Below, piece after piece: positions 1 through 10,946 of a stretch of DNA of 64,000 bases (its first letter is position 1; every line of letters begins with the position of its first letter). A program made the position numbers and the translations under genes. Source of the DNA: Anaspis maculata (lineage: Eukaryota > Arthropoda > Insecta > Coleoptera > Scraptiidae); the NCBI GenBank assembly GCA_949128115.1, contig OX421965.1, positions 53,562,012 through 53,626,011 of the forward strand, written 5' to 3'. The notes below the pieces were generated by a model. The model was not told the origin of the DNA and made no database searches. It saw only the letters and a list, made by a program, of their open reading frames with translations.

Positions 1-194
1 CATCCACTTCTCGCCGCTCTCTCCTAATTCAGTTTTGGGGGTGGCTTTGAAAATTGAAACGTGAATTGCCGCAATCTAATTTCGTTTTTGCAAAGGCGTT
101 ACCCGTCCGGGGAGAAAGTGGACATGCTGCTAGCTGCTGCTGCAGCCCAGTGTAGTCCGTTGGTAAGGCTGATTCCTACTTAGTTTTTGAAGTG

Positions 195-362
195 AAACTT
201 CGAGTGAAACTTCTATTCTCGCGCCTAGATCACAACACACCACTAACGCAGAACCACACATGGGAGTGAAATTGCTCCATAGCATCAGTGGTTGTAACGA
301 ACGCCTGTAACGATGTGTTGTAACGTTGTCTTGTCTGACCTTGGGGTGACCAGCGTCGTCCC
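195..362 (-). repeat. Dispersed repeat family R-A, inverted copy
   Basis: The reverse complement of this stretch matches 21205-21360 closely. The shared part includes the string ACTCCCATGTGTGGTTCTGC, a GATCTAGGCGCGAGAATAG block, and spaced CGTTAC motifs next to GGTCACCCCAAGG. The core of about 75 bases differs at only one or two sites. More diverged relatives lie at 9325-9540 and 10568-10735. No protein is encoded. I infer an interspersed element of unknown class, perhaps the untranslated region of a retroelement. Confidence 0.65.
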
Positions 363-1690
363 AGGAAATGAAAGAATAAGCTGTTGCAGCGTTCGCCGCG
401 TTCGGTTCTATTTTTTACTAATCGCCGACACTGGACTGCTTTTCGTGTTGTCGTACTGTTGGCCCGACAAGTATGGCTCTCGACTTGGCTTGAATAGATT
501 CGAGCGGATGTGATTTATTATAGGGATAGGGAGGTATATTCAGGGCCGGGCCTAGCAGGCGTGCAATGCGTTCCGGGACGCAGGCGAGTACGGCAGGCGG
601 CATGTCATAGGGGCGGTAATATAATAATTAAGTTGAATTTCGAAGGATTCTTTTCATTTCCGCATTTGGTGGGGCTCTCCACTGCCGAGCGCAGCGAGAA
701 AAGAAATAAATGAAGTCTAATCGTGAAAAAATCATGTCGAAAGTACTCTGCCCTTTGAGTGACTAATAATCACTCACGCACTCACGTTTTTTTAATGCTG
801 ATGATAACCATTTTGAGTGATGTCTGGTGTAACAACTTTTACGTACCTCCGTCCGTAATTGACGAGTTTCTACACCTCAGAATTCGCCAAAAACAAAGTG
901 TTTGCGGGACTAGGCCGGAAAAAAACTATAGAAGTTTTAGGTCAGCTGTTTTGAGTTTTGGTATAACAAATCTTCGGTAACATTAACGAATTCAGTATAC
1001 GAACGGGAAGCAGCGATTCTTCAACTTATAAAAATATGTTTGAGCAATTTAAAACGATGGACATGCACAAGTCCACTAATTTTTGTTTTTGAGGATTTTT
1101 CGATCAAAAGATAAAAGCTTTTGGCTACATTTTATTTTTGTTCACGTGTTGGTGACATTCGCTGTCAACTCCAAGAACTTGTCACGATCGACAGACGTCA
1201 AGCTGAGCCGGTTTGAAGATGATTTCAGCCTCGTTGGAGTGGAAATTTGTGGCAGCCGACAATTGAACATCGTCTCCTCCGTTGGCAGCTCCTCGCTAAT
1301 ACTGCTAGGTGATGGCCACTGAAGAAAATGAAATAAAAATTTGCAAAATGTTCCCAATGATGTTGATAAAACTTTCTTGAATAGACATTAATTTATGGAG
1401 TAAGATCGCAACAGGCGAGACACGCGCGTGAATGCACCGTGGCAGATTTTTTAACTTGAAACTTCCTCCTACTAGTGGCGGACTAAGGGAATTAGGGACC
1501 CGGGTTGGAATTGTAGAATGGAGCCCCTCAGAAATGAAAGTTAAGGACGGAGTTGAATTGGTATATGGTAATATGCGTTGCGGAATCAATCCCTGTGCGT
1601 TTACTCCTTGACAGAATCTTACCATTCAATTCAATTATTTTATTTTTGATATATTAAATATGAATGCATAATAGCAAATATTCAATTCAA
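363..1690. other. No gene seen; repeat fragment at 688-766
   Basis: Only short chance frames occur here. Bases 688-766 match the reverse complement of 14772-14850, with shared strings AGCGCAGCGAGAAAAGAAA and TGCCCTTTGAGTGACT, so this is a second dispersed repeat. A CAGGGCCGGGCC string at 541 resembles a hAT-type terminus, but I found no partner end and no target duplication. Confidence 0.5.
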
Positions 1691-1694
1691 ATGA

Positions 1695-2444
1695 AAAAAA
1701 CTTCATGTAGTTGTGACGACTCCGGTAAGCAGGAAATAATCGCAATGGCATTTCCGCGTTGAATTTCGATGCTTATTCTCCATTTATTCTCTGTCTCAAA
1801 AACTCTAGTGAGCGAGGTTCGAAGGTCTTGTCACGCAGTCGGCTTCCAATCTGTTTGATCAGGTGGTAGGCATCACTTCCCCATGCTTCAAACGTCTCGA
1901 AGCCAAGTTGGGAGAAACGCCAATGCGCCTGCAACCGTGACATCCCAAGCCAACATCCGACCAGACTTCCAGGCCGTCAAGGTCAGGTCATCAGGGCATT
2001 TGCCGTCATTACGGCAAAGGCCTGATGGTCCAGTGTTGAAGGAATTCCAGCAGATGTTAAAGCCCGGTGGATAATTTAATTCAAATTTGTGTGGCGTATG
2101 CGTCTACCAAACTCGTTGCAAGTCAATCCATGTCTCCCAAAGACATCCACGGGTGAGCCACAGTGACAATTGTGCTGGATACAGAGATAACATCCCAGAC
2201 GGAGACCAAAAGCAATTTTCAGCGCATCATCATCATAAATGGTTCTCAAGAAAGAGGATGGAATGGCGTTCAACCAGGAGCCAAACTCACGTGTGGAAGC
2301 AGCTAGAAAACGAGCAACTTCATGAGGATTATCAGCAGCATTAAAAACATCTATATTTGACTGATCAGTTATATGGGCTGACCAAGATTTCTGGGAGACT
2401 CGTAAAATCTCGGCAGGAAACTCGAAATTCAGCTTTCGGTCCAC
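1695..2444 (-). pseudogene. C-terminal knuckle and restriction-like endonuclease of RLE retrotransposon
   Basis: From 2444 to 2076 the minus strand encodes CYLCIQHNCHCG and GRHGLTC, a Cys/His knuckle typical just before the endonuclease. Past a stop near 2075, 2030-1900 reads NDGKCPDDLTLTAWKSGR and then AWDVT, matching the PD...WDVT core of restriction-like endonucleases in this group. Further on, 1865-1790 gives SDAYHLIKQIGSRLRDK and, after a frame change, IEIQRGNA near 1765, a plausible conserved C-terminal block. The domain is recognisable but broken by stops and shifts. Confidence 0.75.
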
Positions 2445-2459
2445 ATTTTCTTTGCATCC

Positions 2460-4010
2460 ACAGTTACAGAATCGTGAGGCAAAGTGGTGGGTAGGATTGA
2501 AACGACGAGGTCTGCAACAAAGTGAGAAGAAGCCAGGAGAAGGCTGGGAAAGCTAACTCATTAACGGAGCAGATACCAAGTCCACCTTCACGGGAAGAAG
2601 AGCTTGTTTCCACGATTTGTCGGATAATGTCAGGTTGCAGACTGATTGCAGAGCACATTTTAGTCTGTTATCAAAATTTAACAAAAGATTTGGATGTTTC
2701 CATAAAGGGCATGTCCTCAGAAGGTATAGAAGACGTTGGAATCCTAAAGTGTTCTTGACGATGAAAAGAGCAAAGTGGGCTTGGAGGCAGGATAGACGAG
2801 TTAACATAGTGTCCAGCACATGAAATTTGTTATTCAGGGCTATCTCGATTAAATCGTTAGTGAGAGGGCTACCAAGAAGTGAGACTTCGTTGATAAGGAA
2901 CTTGACATTTGGCAATAAATTAGGAAAGGTGGTTTTGATTGAGGTAGGAATATCTGACAGTGATCCGGGGATGTAGAGCTCTGTTTTTGAACTGTTCAGC
3001 TCCAAGCCAACTTTACGGCCTTGAAGTTGAATGTTGAGAATATCATTGGCAACTTCCGCTGGAGATCCGATCAGGGTAACATCATCCATGTAACAAGCAT
3101 GAAACTGTGAATGTAGGCTTTCGACAATAGGATGAATTGATGTTGAGAATATCATTGGCAACTTCCGCTGGAGATCCGATCAGGGTAACATCATCCATGT
3201 AACAAGCATGAAACTGTGAATGTAGGCTTTCGACAATAGGATGAATTGTTAGACAAAAACCGAGTGGACCGAGTGGGTCACTCTGTTGAACTCCTGATTC
3301 AGACAGAATTTTTTTATCAACAAAAGAGAGGATTGATGGGTTGCGATAGCATTGCCACATGAGTGGAAAAAGAGATGGTAAATTACTTTAGACCTCTTCG
3401 AGAAGGTAGTCCCTCCGGGTGGAATTAAAAGCGTTTTGAAAGTCGAGTTCAGCCATGACAATATTTTCTTCATGATGGGAAGATAGGAACCTCCGAGCGG
3501 CATGTACAATAGCGTCACTGCCGCCACGTGTTCCAAATCCAAATTGAACTGGGTGAGACAATCCACCTGCAGCATCATGAGATCTGGTACAGGCTATTTT
3601 AGCGACCATGCGACGAATTGTCATTCCGACTGCAATTGGACGTAAACCACCGTCTTTTTTCTTTAAAGCTGTTGGGCAAGCTCCATAAAGCCAAGGACAT
3701 ATTTCTGTAAGTACTGAACCAGAGAACATTAGGTCTGCGAGGCGGGAAAGGGCATTCAAAAGCTGTATTGCTACGTCACCATGAGCAGGGCTGACCATGT
3801 CCTTTAAATGCTGTGTTCTCAATCCGTACAAACCGCCTGAAGAACCAAGAGGAAAGAATACTATAGCTTTTTTAATTTCCGTATTGTTCACACTTAGAAG
3901 CGTAGTACTACTCGAAGGCTCAGGAAAATCAAGGTCAGAAGGAGATTTAGGATGTTTGGTTAACAAGGCTCGATGTGTCAACGTATCAAAAGGAGCGACA
4001 CTATCATCAA
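2460..4010 (-). pseudogene. Reverse transcriptase domain of RLE retrotransposon, frameshifted
   Basis: Fingers-palm motifs appear in order on the minus strand: GLYGLRTQHLKDM, then GLRPIAVGMTIRRMVAKIAC, then GFGTRGGSDAIVHAARRFL, then the catalytic LDFQNAFN near 3440. After a frame change come GVQQSDPLGP near 3300 and YMDD. YMDD occurs twice because a 109-base segment is duplicated (3031-3248). The thumb-like continuation LLGSPLTNDLIEIALNNK runs to about 2553. At least three frame changes occur between 4010 and 2460, so no active enzyme can be made. Intact relatives copy their RNA at the cleaved target site. Confidence 0.82.
3031..3248. repeat. 109-bp tandem duplication inside the RT pseudogene
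   Basis: Bases 3031-3139 and 3140-3248 are nearly identical, both containing TTGGCAACTTCCGCTGGAG and GGATGAATT. The period of 109 is not a multiple of three, so the duplication itself shifts the frame and repeats the YMDD box. It is a post-insertion lesion of this copy. Confidence 0.92.
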
Positions 4011-4561
4011 TCAGATGATAATGTACGTAGGGCACCAGGAATATTTTCTTCTGAAATTTTTGCTTCAACAAGAGTTTTAAGGGAAGCAGTCTTCCATTTT
4101 CTTGTTTTTGTAGCAGCAGGGTCCAAATCCCGTTGGAGATTTTCACGGACAATTTTAACCAAGGACTTCCTGCCTTTGTCCGTACCTTTTGGTAAAGCAA
4201 AAGCGTGGTATGGGGAGATAGACAGCTGTTTCCAGCTTTCAACGTCATCCTTTGACAGAACAGCATTTAATAATTTCGTATAAGTTGAGGCAGCCAAAGA
4301 ACGAGACGCTTTCGGAATTCGACGCATAAGACGTGTAGACGTCTTCCGCAAAAGGAATGAAGCGAAAAACTTCTCAACTGACTCGCTACATGTAGAAGGG
4401 AAGTTGCTGCATTTCACCGACTTTCTGATGTGAATCTTGAGTCCGCGATGAGATTGGAATTGTTTGCCACAAGAATTGCATGTGAACATTGTAGCAGGGT
4501 AGACATTTTTTTGTGAATTTCTCAAAGATGACCGGGGACTTGATGAATTCGCTGCTGAATG
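4007..4561 (-). pseudogene. N-terminal part of RLE retrotransposon ORF (C2H2 finger)
   Basis: This frame opens before 4525; the 172-residue portion begins at a TTG and has no obvious true start, because the frame continues upstream with Q, S and N-rich residues. A single C2H2-type finger reads CNSCGKQFQSHRGLKIHIRK, typical of the DNA-binding N terminus of R2-like proteins. It is followed by a basic stretch and ends with the family-like string GALRTLSSD at about 4010. There one frameshift moves the continuing sequence (DSVAPFDTLTHRAL) into the neighbouring minus frame. The finger would contact target DNA during target-primed reverse transcription in intact relatives. Confidence 0.72.
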
Positions 4562-4602
4562 AGCTTTATTCTGGCTGTCATTGACCCCGTTTTGTTCTTG
4601 GT

Positions 4603-6590
4603 GTGGAGATTAGTGTTGCCGTCTAGACAAGACAAGACAAGAGTTGCCCTACTCTTGTCTTGTCTTGAAATATCAAGACTTCTTCAAAATTTCAAGACAA
4701 GACTCTAACTCTTGATGAAAATTTTTCAAGAGTCTAGATAGACTCTTGAAATAAAATTACTATAAAACCCCCTCTTCCAATAACAAAATATGTGACAGAA
4801 ATATAAACATCTTTAAGCAAGAAAAACTGAGAATCTGTGAGGAGCAAGGGGCACCCTCCCAATAGAGACTGCGCTCCAATAAAATATTTTATTTGGGTAT
4901 ACTCACGTTCAAATTTCAGAACAAAGACCCACTTTCATTGACACTGAAATTTATCATTCATGTGAATGCTGAAAGAAAAGGCTGCCACCGCCACCCCTGA
5001 TCTGTTAATAGATGTATTTCTGCGAAGAGGTCTTTTATAAAATGACAAGATACCATTTTATTGCCGTAGGTTGATGTCTGAGTAAATATAGTCGACTACT
5101 GTTCAGTTGAAAGAGTTTTCAAAAAATCGGGCACCACGAAAGGCAATAGAAACTTAGCTTACCGCAGTCTATCGGCTCAAATTGACTGAATAAGCAAGCC
5201 AAGAACAGTACCAGGTTGCCACATCAACGTCGAGAAACAGTCAGCGAAAAAGAGTCACGGTCAAAAAGAAAGTCAATCAATCAACTTCAATATTTGCTGT
5301 TTGGTGTTCGAAACATTACTGCTGCACGGTAAATGTAAATAATAGGGTTTGAGTAGAAACCGGACTTCCCGGATGTCGTGCGGACGTGGTCCAAAATTTT
5401 TGTCGAAAATATACCGATTGTTTGCAGACCTGTGTCGGGTTCCCGTTTGTGTCAACCTGACGCGGGCAAGAAGACTTACTTTGCTCAAGTTGTGAAAAAA
5501 ACACCAGCTTGATCGATATTTTGCCTTGGTACATTGAATTGATATCTGGCTGCAGCTGTATGTTGTCTGGATCATTTTTCTTTCATTGGCGAAAAATACT
5601 ATGTTTCGCAGCTATTGGTCAAAAGCCCCATCGAGCGACTCAATCTCTCAGAAGTTACGATCTGAGAAGACGCAGCTATTTTTTGGAGAAGTAAAATCGA
5701 AGATGTTGGCAGTCCTTGAAAAAAAATCACTTGGACAAACTTTCGCTGAGAACCGGAAAAAACCAGTAAAGACATACAGAGTCTAAAGGAGATGGCATGT
5801 GAATATATAATTACAAGACATGGACAGAATTCGACATGGCATCTTTCTGGCAACGCTTTCCCATTCTCTAATGCAAAATTGATCAATTTATAGTGAACTG
5901 CCACTATAAACTAACAGGAAATCAAAATGTCTTCTCCTGATATATAAAATTACAACATACAGAAAGATGCTGTATTGTGTTCTTTTGTTTCTCTTGATTT
6001 TCAATCGTAACTAGTGAATATTCATGGACTGTAGGCTGCCTATCAGACACAGCCTGACAACCACGGTCAATGCATGATGACATGGTAGCTTGCCTAATGC
6101 GCAAGCGCGGAACAGAATCATCACTTTATTATTCTTCCAATTAAAACTCCTAACTCTGATCCCAAAGACAAGATATTTTATAACGTCTGTACTGATCTCG
6201 GTACTTTGGTTTCAACAAATAAAAAGGAAATAGGATAAAAACCCATTGCAATCATTTACGTTTCAAGTGAATATAGTTTTAAGTAGTATTTTATCATACT
6301 TTTTACCCTTGATTATGTTATTTTAAGTTGTCAATTAATTCAGCAAGAAATCTCTGAGCAAATCACACAGTCAGTAGACAATAAAAACCATCAACAAAGA
6401 GGAGAATATCTGATTTTTTTTCATTTTTCTTTTCAAGAGTCTAATCAAGACTCTTGATCTTGACAGCCCTACTCTTGTCTTGTCTAGAAATTTCAAGACA
6501 AGAGTTTCTAGAGGTCTTGTCTAAGTCTTGACGCCTTTTCAAGACAAGAGTCTAGAAAGTCTAACTCTAGGCGGCAACACTAGTGGAGAT
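4603..6590. mobile_element. Non-autonomous hAT-type element (4611-6582) with 8-bp target duplication
   Basis: The ends are TAGTGTTGCCGTCTAGA at 4611 and its near-perfect inverse ending at 6582. They are flanked by the same eight bases, GTGGAGAT, at 4603-4610 and 6583-6590. Eight-base duplications with short terminal inverted repeats are the hallmark of the hAT superfamily. Both subterminal regions (4625-4760 and 6425-6560) are packed with AAGACAAGA-like repeats in both orientations, possible transposase-binding sites. The interior has no open frame longer than about 100 codons and no recognisable transposase, so this copy needs an enzyme in trans. It interrupts the RLE retrotransposon and is therefore younger. 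Confidence 0.9.
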
Positions 6591-8441
6591 CTATCACAGC
6601 TCCTCAGTTTTGATGGACCGACGTCTCTAGTGTCTTGAGAATTTATTTACCATGTTTTCATTTTTAAAGAAGCAGCATTTCTTGGGTAAATGTATTCATT
6701 TTCGTCGGAGGTATCAGTCGATGACACGTTGACACTTTTTTTATATCAAAAATAAAACATTCATTCAAAAAAATTGTTTTATAATTATTTGAATTTTTAG
6801 AAAAAGGGTTAAAATTAAAAATTATGAAAGAAATCTTCAGAGAGAAAATTTTCTTCTCCTTAATTTGATTTGTCGCAAGGTGGGTAGTGTCGTTTGAAAT
6901 TTCAAAATTGGGGTGGGTGGAAGTTATAGAGGGCTAAAAATAGAAATTCGCCAATGTATGTTTCAGATGTCCCCCTCAATATAAAAATCGACCTGTCCGA
7001 GCTTTTTTCGAAAAAAGTTTAGTGAAATGCCCAAAAACCCCTCTGCTGTGTTTTTGTTAGGGCCACCCTGTATTTGATTGTTTCACATAGAAAATATGGT
7101 TGAAAACGTGATAATTGAGAATTTCCCGGCCCTCATACAAACGTCTTCGATCTTGAAGTAAGTGATGACGGGGGGAAGGGTGAGTCCATACTCTAAGTGC
7201 GAAGTTCAGGAGCATTCATCGCTGCCCAACCAGCGGTACTAATGGCATTGGTGTGGCTGGAACGATGAGATTTTTGTGTTAAATCGAAATCATTTATATT
7301 GTGCTGGCAGCGTTTACTCGTAAACAAGCTTTACTGGTGAAATTTAAGGTTGTCATGAGAGTGCAATGAAACACAAAGGATTTTACGATGGCCGTAATGT
7401 TATGAAATACGAAGCAAAGCGAACAGCTCAGGGATACTGGGAGATGGGGAGGTGGAAAGGGTGGCGGTGGCTCGGCTTGACTGCGGGAAAAGAATGCGAA
7501 GAAGAATTTCGATTTATGAATTATTACGTTTAAGCTAACCCATTCCCATGCAGCGCCGTAGTCGGAATTCCCAAGTTTGAAATGTAACTGGGAACGCTTT
7601 AGTATAGAGAAACGGCAGTGGTGGTGGTGGTGGTAGTGCGGTGCAATAAAGAGTGCAACTTGTTGGCACCGGCGGCTCGTAGCTTTTTCTGTATTTTCAT
7701 GGAAACTTCCGTGCACTGAAAGAAAAATCACAGTGAATTACATTACCACTATTATACTAACTTGGATTCTTTTATTGGCAGTTGAACGTGAAAACTTCAT
7801 CGATCCAACATTTAACTTCTACATCGCAGTAGTTGTTGAGACGTGAGAATCAGAGGAAAAGTTAGCAGACTCGATGTTAATTGCACCAGGCAGCGATTTT
7901 TGGCAGAATAATGAAAGCTCTGGCTAATAACTTTGTCCCGGTGCGGCGTCGGCGGTTCAGAAAAAAACCGTATAACTTCTCGATCCTGCTATTAATAGTG
8001 CGAAGTCGATACCGTGAGGCTTTATCACTGCGATCTGGAGATTCCGAAGCGATAAAAGGCATCGTGCTATTTTATTTTACTTTTCGCCCTCCCCCCCCCC
8101 CTTTTCTCATTGATGAAAGGAAAAGTATTGTGATCATGCAGAAAAAGTCAAGATTTCGACGGATATCCATTTTGTTGTAACGGGAGACAATTAGGACCAT
8201 TTTCGAAATGATGTCTGTGTGTGGGTGTGCCTGTAATCTCCCACGATGATTGCCGAACCTTTGATCCGATCAAAATGTGGTACTGTCAACGTTGATAACT
8301 TGATAATGACTTCGCCAAACTTTGTATGCCCTGAGCCATAATCTTGGCCCAAAATTATAATCTATAAGCTCAAAAAACAAAATTCAGCAACTCTTTGGGC
8401 CCTGTTGGAATACATAGAAATATGGGTCGTCCATACCAAAT
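6591..8441. other. Mostly unassigned sequence after the hAT insertion
   Basis: Bases 6591-6660 continue the 5' region of the interrupted retrotransposon. At 7062-7073 the string CACCCTGTAT marks the end of an unrelated minus-oriented repeat of the common insect ACAGGGTG-ended type. Short (GGT)n runs lie near 7620 and a C-homopolymer near 8090. I see no gene. Confidence 0.4.
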
Positions 8442-8538
8442 AAAAACGTGGGTGAGTGACCGTGGTCACCCTCGGAAGGAGTGAAACTTCTATAGATATG
8501 AATTAATGAGCAAATAATGTTCGAAGAGGTGTTCTTTT
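8442..8538 (+). repeat. Dispersed repeat R-B, copy 1
   Basis: About 97 bases match 14266-14363 in the same orientation. Both contain GGTCACCCTCGGAAG or a one-base variant, ACTTCTATAGATATGAATTA and GTTCGAAGAGGTGTTCTTTT. There is no coding content and the class is unknown. Confidence 0.8.
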
Positions 8539-8821
8539 GTCAGATTGACATATTTGATAAGTGGATAAGATAAATACGTAAATCATTTATGTGCTCGCTA
8601 CCGTACTTACATTTAGAATGTCACATATAACATCAAATCAATCAAAAAATTAGCACAAAATAAAGTCGAAAAATTATTATCAAAAAGAAGAATTTGATAA
8701 TCAAATCGGTATATCGCTAGAATCAGGTGACATAGAACATCAAACAACTTTTTCAGCCTTCATTATCGAATACTTATTCCATTTCCCTTTTGAGCCTGGC
8801 TCATCCACCTCTGCTAAATAG

Positions 8822-8981
8822 GTACGATCGCACGCAAAATAAACGGAGACAGTGTTTCGCGCGGAGTGTACTGATTTAATGAATTTTAGCCTTCTTGTCA
8901 ATGTGACACCAAGCCAAAATTCAGTGAATCTGTACACTCCGCGCGAAACACTGTCTCCGTTTATTTTGCGTGCGATCGTAC
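8822..8981. mobile_element. Hairpin element 1, perfect 50-bp inverted arms
   Basis: Bases 8822-8871 and 8932-8981 are perfect inverted copies, running from GTACGATCGCAC to GGAGTGTAC. The 60-base loop is itself imperfectly palindromic around CTTGTCAATGTGACACC, so almost the whole 160 bases could fold into one hairpin. No protein is encoded. This suits a foldback-type MITE; perfect arms suggest recent origin or gene conversion. I found no clear target duplication. Confidence 0.85.
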
Positions 8982-9032
8982 ATAGGTCGGTCGTACCTGA
9001 GAGTGGTGAGAGTTCCTATCATAAAATACCAT

Positions 9033-9172
9033 TGTGGACAAAAAAAAGTAGGACAGAGCTGTCATGGAGTGTGCCAAATTTGGCCTTGTGTCACAGTGAC
9101 ATCAAGGCGAAATCAGTACACTCCGTGTCAGTCTCTATCCTACTTTTTTTTGTCGGCAATCGTACATCCGCC
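9033..9172. mobile_element. Hairpin element 2, diverged relative of element 1
   Basis: The left arm (GACAAAAAAAAGTAGGACAG from about 9037) pairs imperfectly with a right arm ending near 9163 (ATCCTACTTTTTTTTGTC). The centre reads CTTGTGTCACAGTGACATC, echoing the centre of hairpin 1, and both carry GGAGTGTRC next to the centre. It lies about 50 bases downstream, so the two may be a tandem pair or parts of a larger element. Confidence 0.7.
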
Positions 9173-9324
9173 CGTGCGATGTACCTATCTATTCATACCT
9201 ACTGTTAATCTTGTCTTCAAACCGAACCGCCACTGAAACCCAAAATAAGTCGAAAACCAGCGAGCTCTGGACCGATCGGCGCGGCGATCGGAAAATCAAT
9301 AACGCCAACGACAGCTAGCACCAG

Positions 9325-9540
9325 TAACGGCGATATAAATTACAAAAATAAATGAATAATTTTCTGATTACAAATAACACTCTCTCAAGTTGGAGTTCAT
9401 CGATCAGATAAAATTTTTGTTTATGATGAAAGCTGTAGTACCTAAAACACGATGGAAGCGGTAAGACTTACTAACAGTAAAAACGAGCGATACAACACAA
9501 AGGCCCTTCTTCCATTCGCTGGGAGGCGGCACTGGTAATA
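9325..9540 (+). repeat. Dispersed repeat family R-A, partial copy
   Basis: This stretch aligns with 21020-21225: both contain GTTTATGATG(A/G)AAGCTGT, then CTAAAACACRATG-like and TACTAACWGTAAA strings, and a tCCATTYGCT block. Identity looks moderate. The 3' half of the family seems to resume at 10568, suggesting a copy split by about 1 kb of other sequence. Confidence 0.55.
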
Positions 9541-10567
9541 GGACTGTGTATCTTACGTGTTAATCGGGCCCATGCGCGTACAATTAGGCGCTCGATATGA
9601 AACTTCCAGACAAATAGCGTCTGTTAACACGTATCATGATTAGAAAAACTATCAATAATCGTTTGTGTAAGTGAAATTTTCAACTATTGATGCTCACTGT
9701 TTGTGAGTTGTGAGTTTGATGTTATTTCAATCTTTTAAAAATTAAAAACAATCATTTTGAAGGTGGAATAGGAATGCACGCTTTCGGTTCTTACAATAAA
9801 AAATGGAAATAAACACTGTGTCATGACAAGTGTAGAAGCGAGAGTCGATACGATGAAGAAGAAGGTTTTATTTTATTCCGTTTCCGCGAACACGTGGCGT
9901 GGAAGTTTTGGTCAGGGCCCTCTCAGAGTCTCCTCTAACTAAAACCCTCTGGGGGCCAATGGTAGGCGAACCGCGAGAGCCACTCTCACACGTTACGTTT
10001 TAGGCAATCCTTGCTACATCAATGTACTGCGGGTTGCATAAGACTATCCGGACCAGAAGCCAGGCAGGAGTACGGCAGAAGCCTCGTTAGGGGTTGCCAA
10101 GTGAACAAGAAATATAAATTTCAATTATTCCCATATTGTAATTCCCAAATTTTGAACTTTTATTCAGTATGGTGTCAGATTTCCTAACTAGAAACGCGTA
10201 AGGAAACATATTGCAAAACAAATTGATTTTATAGTGACTATTTGAGGTGAGAGTAATTGTAATATAAATTATTATTGGTAACGGCGGCCATGCCAACTCT
10301 GACAACATCGCGATTAACAGACTGTGAATCATTTGCGAAGTAAGCAACGAACGTCCAATATTTTCATTATTTTGTGAAAAAGAACTACACAAAATAGAAA
10401 TTTGGCTTGCGACTGGTTCCTCTTCACATTTTTAGTAACTTTTTTGTATCTATCTGGAGACTTAGTCATGAAATAGCCTGGTATTACATAGAAAAGTCGA
10501 TATTTGTCTGGATGTTTCAAATTTGGCACTAAATAGCGACAGTTGCGTCCATGTTGCATCTGCGCCG
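9541..10567. other. No gene seen
   Basis: About 1 kb without a long frame or recognisable motif. It separates two pieces of repeat family R-A and may be an insertion, but I could not identify its ends. Confidence 0.35.
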
Positions 10568-10735
10568 TCGGGTCAGGATAACGTACTATTCTTCGGGTAT
10601 ATCCCCAAGGTCACCATATTCGTTACATGCTTTCGTTACACAGCCCGAAGCAAATACACCCTCATCTGTGGTTCTGCTTTTAGTTCTCTGTTGTGCTCTG
10701 GGCGAGCGATATTGAAGTGTTTTACATCAAAAAAT
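10568..10735 (+). repeat. Dispersed repeat family R-A, 3' part
   Basis: The strings CCCCAAGGTCACC, CGTTACATGCTTTCGTTACAC and CTCATCTGTGGTTCTGC correspond to the 21225-21340 part of the family, with more divergence than the 195-362 copy. Confidence 0.55.
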
Positions 10736-10904
10736 TTCAAATGTCTTGTTCAATCATTATGGAGATGCTCCAAATAAATTTGTTTCTATTTTTCTCTCAC
10801 ATCTCAGTTTCCCACCTGAACAACCCGTTTCGTACAAAAAATTCTATCCGTTCCTTACTACTTACCATCAGAAAGTTTTGAGGTGACATAACAGATTTTG
10901 AAGT

Positions 10905-10946
10905 TGTAAAAATCTTGTCTCTCCACTTTTAAATATTTATTTCGCT
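10905..10946 (+). repeat. Short inverted repeat, left copy
   Basis: The string AAAAATCTTGTCTCTCCAC, a short variable step, and AAATATTTATTTCGCTCGA recur in inverted orientation at 12853-12898 with only a few differences. The two copies bracket the ORF1 retroelement by 300 bases or less on one side and about 160 on the other. Confidence 0.75.

Larger units (their letters stand above)
1690..4602 (-). mobile_element. Decayed non-LTR retrotransposon of the restriction-like-endonuclease type (R2/Utopia-like), minus strand
   Basis: Reading the minus strand from 4602 to about 1690 gives, in order, an N-terminal C2H2 finger, a reverse transcriptase with LDFQNAFN and YMDD motifs, a CCHC-like knuckle (CYLCIQHNCHCG, then GRHGLTC) and an endonuclease-like segment with PDDLTL and WDVT. 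That order is the known layout of one-ORF, early-branching non-LTR elements (R2 group, Utopia and relatives). Frameshifts and stops separate the segments, so the copy is dead. The 5' part continues beyond an inserted hAT element at 6583-6660. The clade assignment is an inference from domain order. Confidence 0.8.

Noticed and set aside
541..612. hAT terminus at CAGGGCCGGGCC
   Set aside because: No matching inverted end or 8-base duplication was found within the window.
7294..7731. 145-codon minus frame with a His run
   Set aside because: The His run is the (GGT)n tract read backwards; there is no domain and surrounding DNA looks non-coding.
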